Shown here: positions 6,470 through 7,077 of the stretch, in pieces
How the letters are laid out: every line of letters begins with the position of its first letter
How positions within the stretch are numbered: the stretch's first letter is position 1
From: Flavobacteriales bacterium UBA2040
GTDB taxonomy: Bacteria; Bacteroidota; Bacteroidia; Flavobacteriales_D; Crocinitomicaceae
Direction: 5' to 3'
NCBI GenBank assembly: GCA_002332715.1
Contig: DDBE01000061.1
Coordinates: 8,060 to 15,136, forward strand
DNA: 7,077 bases
Made by a program: the position numbers and the translations under genes
Notes under the pieces: generated by a model
The model's database searches: none
What the model saw: the letters and a program-made list of their open reading frames with translations, nothing else
What the model was told of the DNA's origin: nothing

Positions 6470-7077
6470 ATGACTAAAAACCTTATTTTAGGGCTTGCCC
6501 TTTTTATTACCCCCGGGCTTTCTGCTCAATTCGGTTACACAGAGCCTTCGACAAACGCAGAAGGCAGCAAATACAAATTTGCGAAGATTTCGAGTTTAGA
6601 AACAACTCCTGTTGAGAGTCAAGGACGAACGGGAACCTGCTGGAGCTTTTCTGCTCTTTCATTTTTCGAATCAGAATTGATCCGTATGGGAAACAAGAAC
6701 CCCGCTATTCTTTCTGAAATGTACGTTGCACGCAAAGCCTACGAAAGCAAAGCAGAAAAATATTTGCGAATGGATGGAAAAATCAACTTTTCACAAGGTG
6801 GTGCTTTTCATGATATTCCATATGTGATTCGTAAGTATGGAATTGTTCCTCAATCGGTTTATACGGGCTTGGTGAATGGTGAAGAAACGCACAATCACAC
6901 TGAAATGTTCAATGTTCTCGATGGAATTATGTCGGGTGTTCTAAAACAAAGTGGAGAGCGCGGCGCTTCTGTTTCTTCCACTTGGAAATTGGCGATCAAT
7001 GCTGTCCTTGACGGATACATGGGTGCTGACCCAACAGAATTTGAATACGAAGGAAAGAAATACACACCGAAATCGTA
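6470..7077 (+). CDS. Secreted C1-family cysteine peptidase, bleomycin hydrolase/PepC-like (3' end beyond window)
   Basis: A papain-superfamily peptidase of the bleomycin hydrolase type, expected to act as an aminopeptidase outside the cytoplasm. Only the first 202 codons are present; the catalytic His and Asn lie beyond the edge. Residues 1-19 are a signal peptide (MTKNLILGLALFITPGLSA), probably cut before Gln20. The active-site region reads SQGRTGTCWSFSALSF (50-65): Cys57 is the nucleophile, and Gln51 has the papain-like six-residue spacing expected of the oxyanion-hole Gln. LSEMYVARKAY (81-91), the Gly-rich QGGAFHDI (109-116) and the following YGIVP are features of Bacteroidota members of this family. 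The ATG at 6470 has an A-rich upstream context (ACAAAAAAACATT) and sits directly before the signal peptide. An in-frame ATG at 6410 would add 20 polar residues and spoil it. The enzyme class is secure, the substrate unknown. Confidence 0.92.
   Translation, partial: MTKNLILGLALFITPGLSAQFGYTEPSTNAEGSKYKFAKISSLETTPVESQGRTGTCWSFSALSFFESELIRMGNKNPAILSEMYVARKAYESKAEKYLRMDGKINFSQGGAFHDIPYVIRKYGIVPQSVYTGLVNGEETHNHTEMFNVLDGIMSGVLKQSGERGASVSSTWKLAINAVLDGYMGADPTEFEYEGKKYTPKS

Noticed and set aside
1..7077. Defence system, phage, IS element, CRISPR array, riboswitch, tRNA
   Set aside because: Both strands are filled by recognisable housekeeping and envelope genes; no terminal inverted repeats, transposase motifs, spaced direct repeats or cloverleaf-like segments were seen.

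Overview
This window looks like chromosomal DNA from a low-GC member of the Bacteroidota, probably the Flavobacteriales. The reasons are: (1) promoters of the Bacteroidota form (TTTG, about 19 bp, TAnnTTTG), with one full match at 5161-5191; (2) A-rich start contexts without clear Shine-Dalgarno sequences; (3) lineage-typical proteins, namely a large single-anchor PpiD-like foldase, a protein joining CCDC81-type HU domains to a SPOR domain, and a secreted bleomycin-hydrolase-like C1 peptidase. The genus cannot be fixed from sequence alone; a Crocinitomicaceae/Fluviicola-like affiliation is only a guess.

Layout. On the minus strand, 1-750 is the N-terminal part of a coiled-coil OmpA-domain lipoprotein that runs off the left edge. 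A divergent intergenic region (751-964) separates it from a plus-strand PpiD-like peptidyl-prolyl isomerase (965-3166). That gene converges on dprA (minus strand, 3213-4316), and both share a strong bidirectional hairpin terminator at 3185-3214. dprA starts with TTG and diverges from kdsB (plus, 4402-5139) across an 85-bp promoter region. Next comes the HU(CCDC81)-TM-SPOR protein (plus, about 5197-6378), which has its own near-consensus promoter lying almost on the start codon. The right edge holds the first 202 codons of a secreted C1-family cysteine peptidase (6470 to edge).

Functionally most of the window concerns the cell envelope: an OmpA-type peptidoglycan-binding lipoprotein, a foldase for exported proteins, Kdo activation for LPS, a membrane protein with a peptidoglycan-binding SPOR domain, and an exported peptidase. 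dprA adds DNA uptake and recombination. The HU-TM-SPOR protein is the most intriguing item, because its architecture would physically connect DNA (or a DNA-like ligand) in the cytoplasm to peptidoglycan in the periplasm.

I see no mobile element, CRISPR array, rRNA or tRNA gene, pseudogene or sign of recent transfer. No stretch over 300 bases lacks a gene. Apart from the HU-SPOR protein and the arrangement of its promoter, this appears to be ordinary core-genome sequence.
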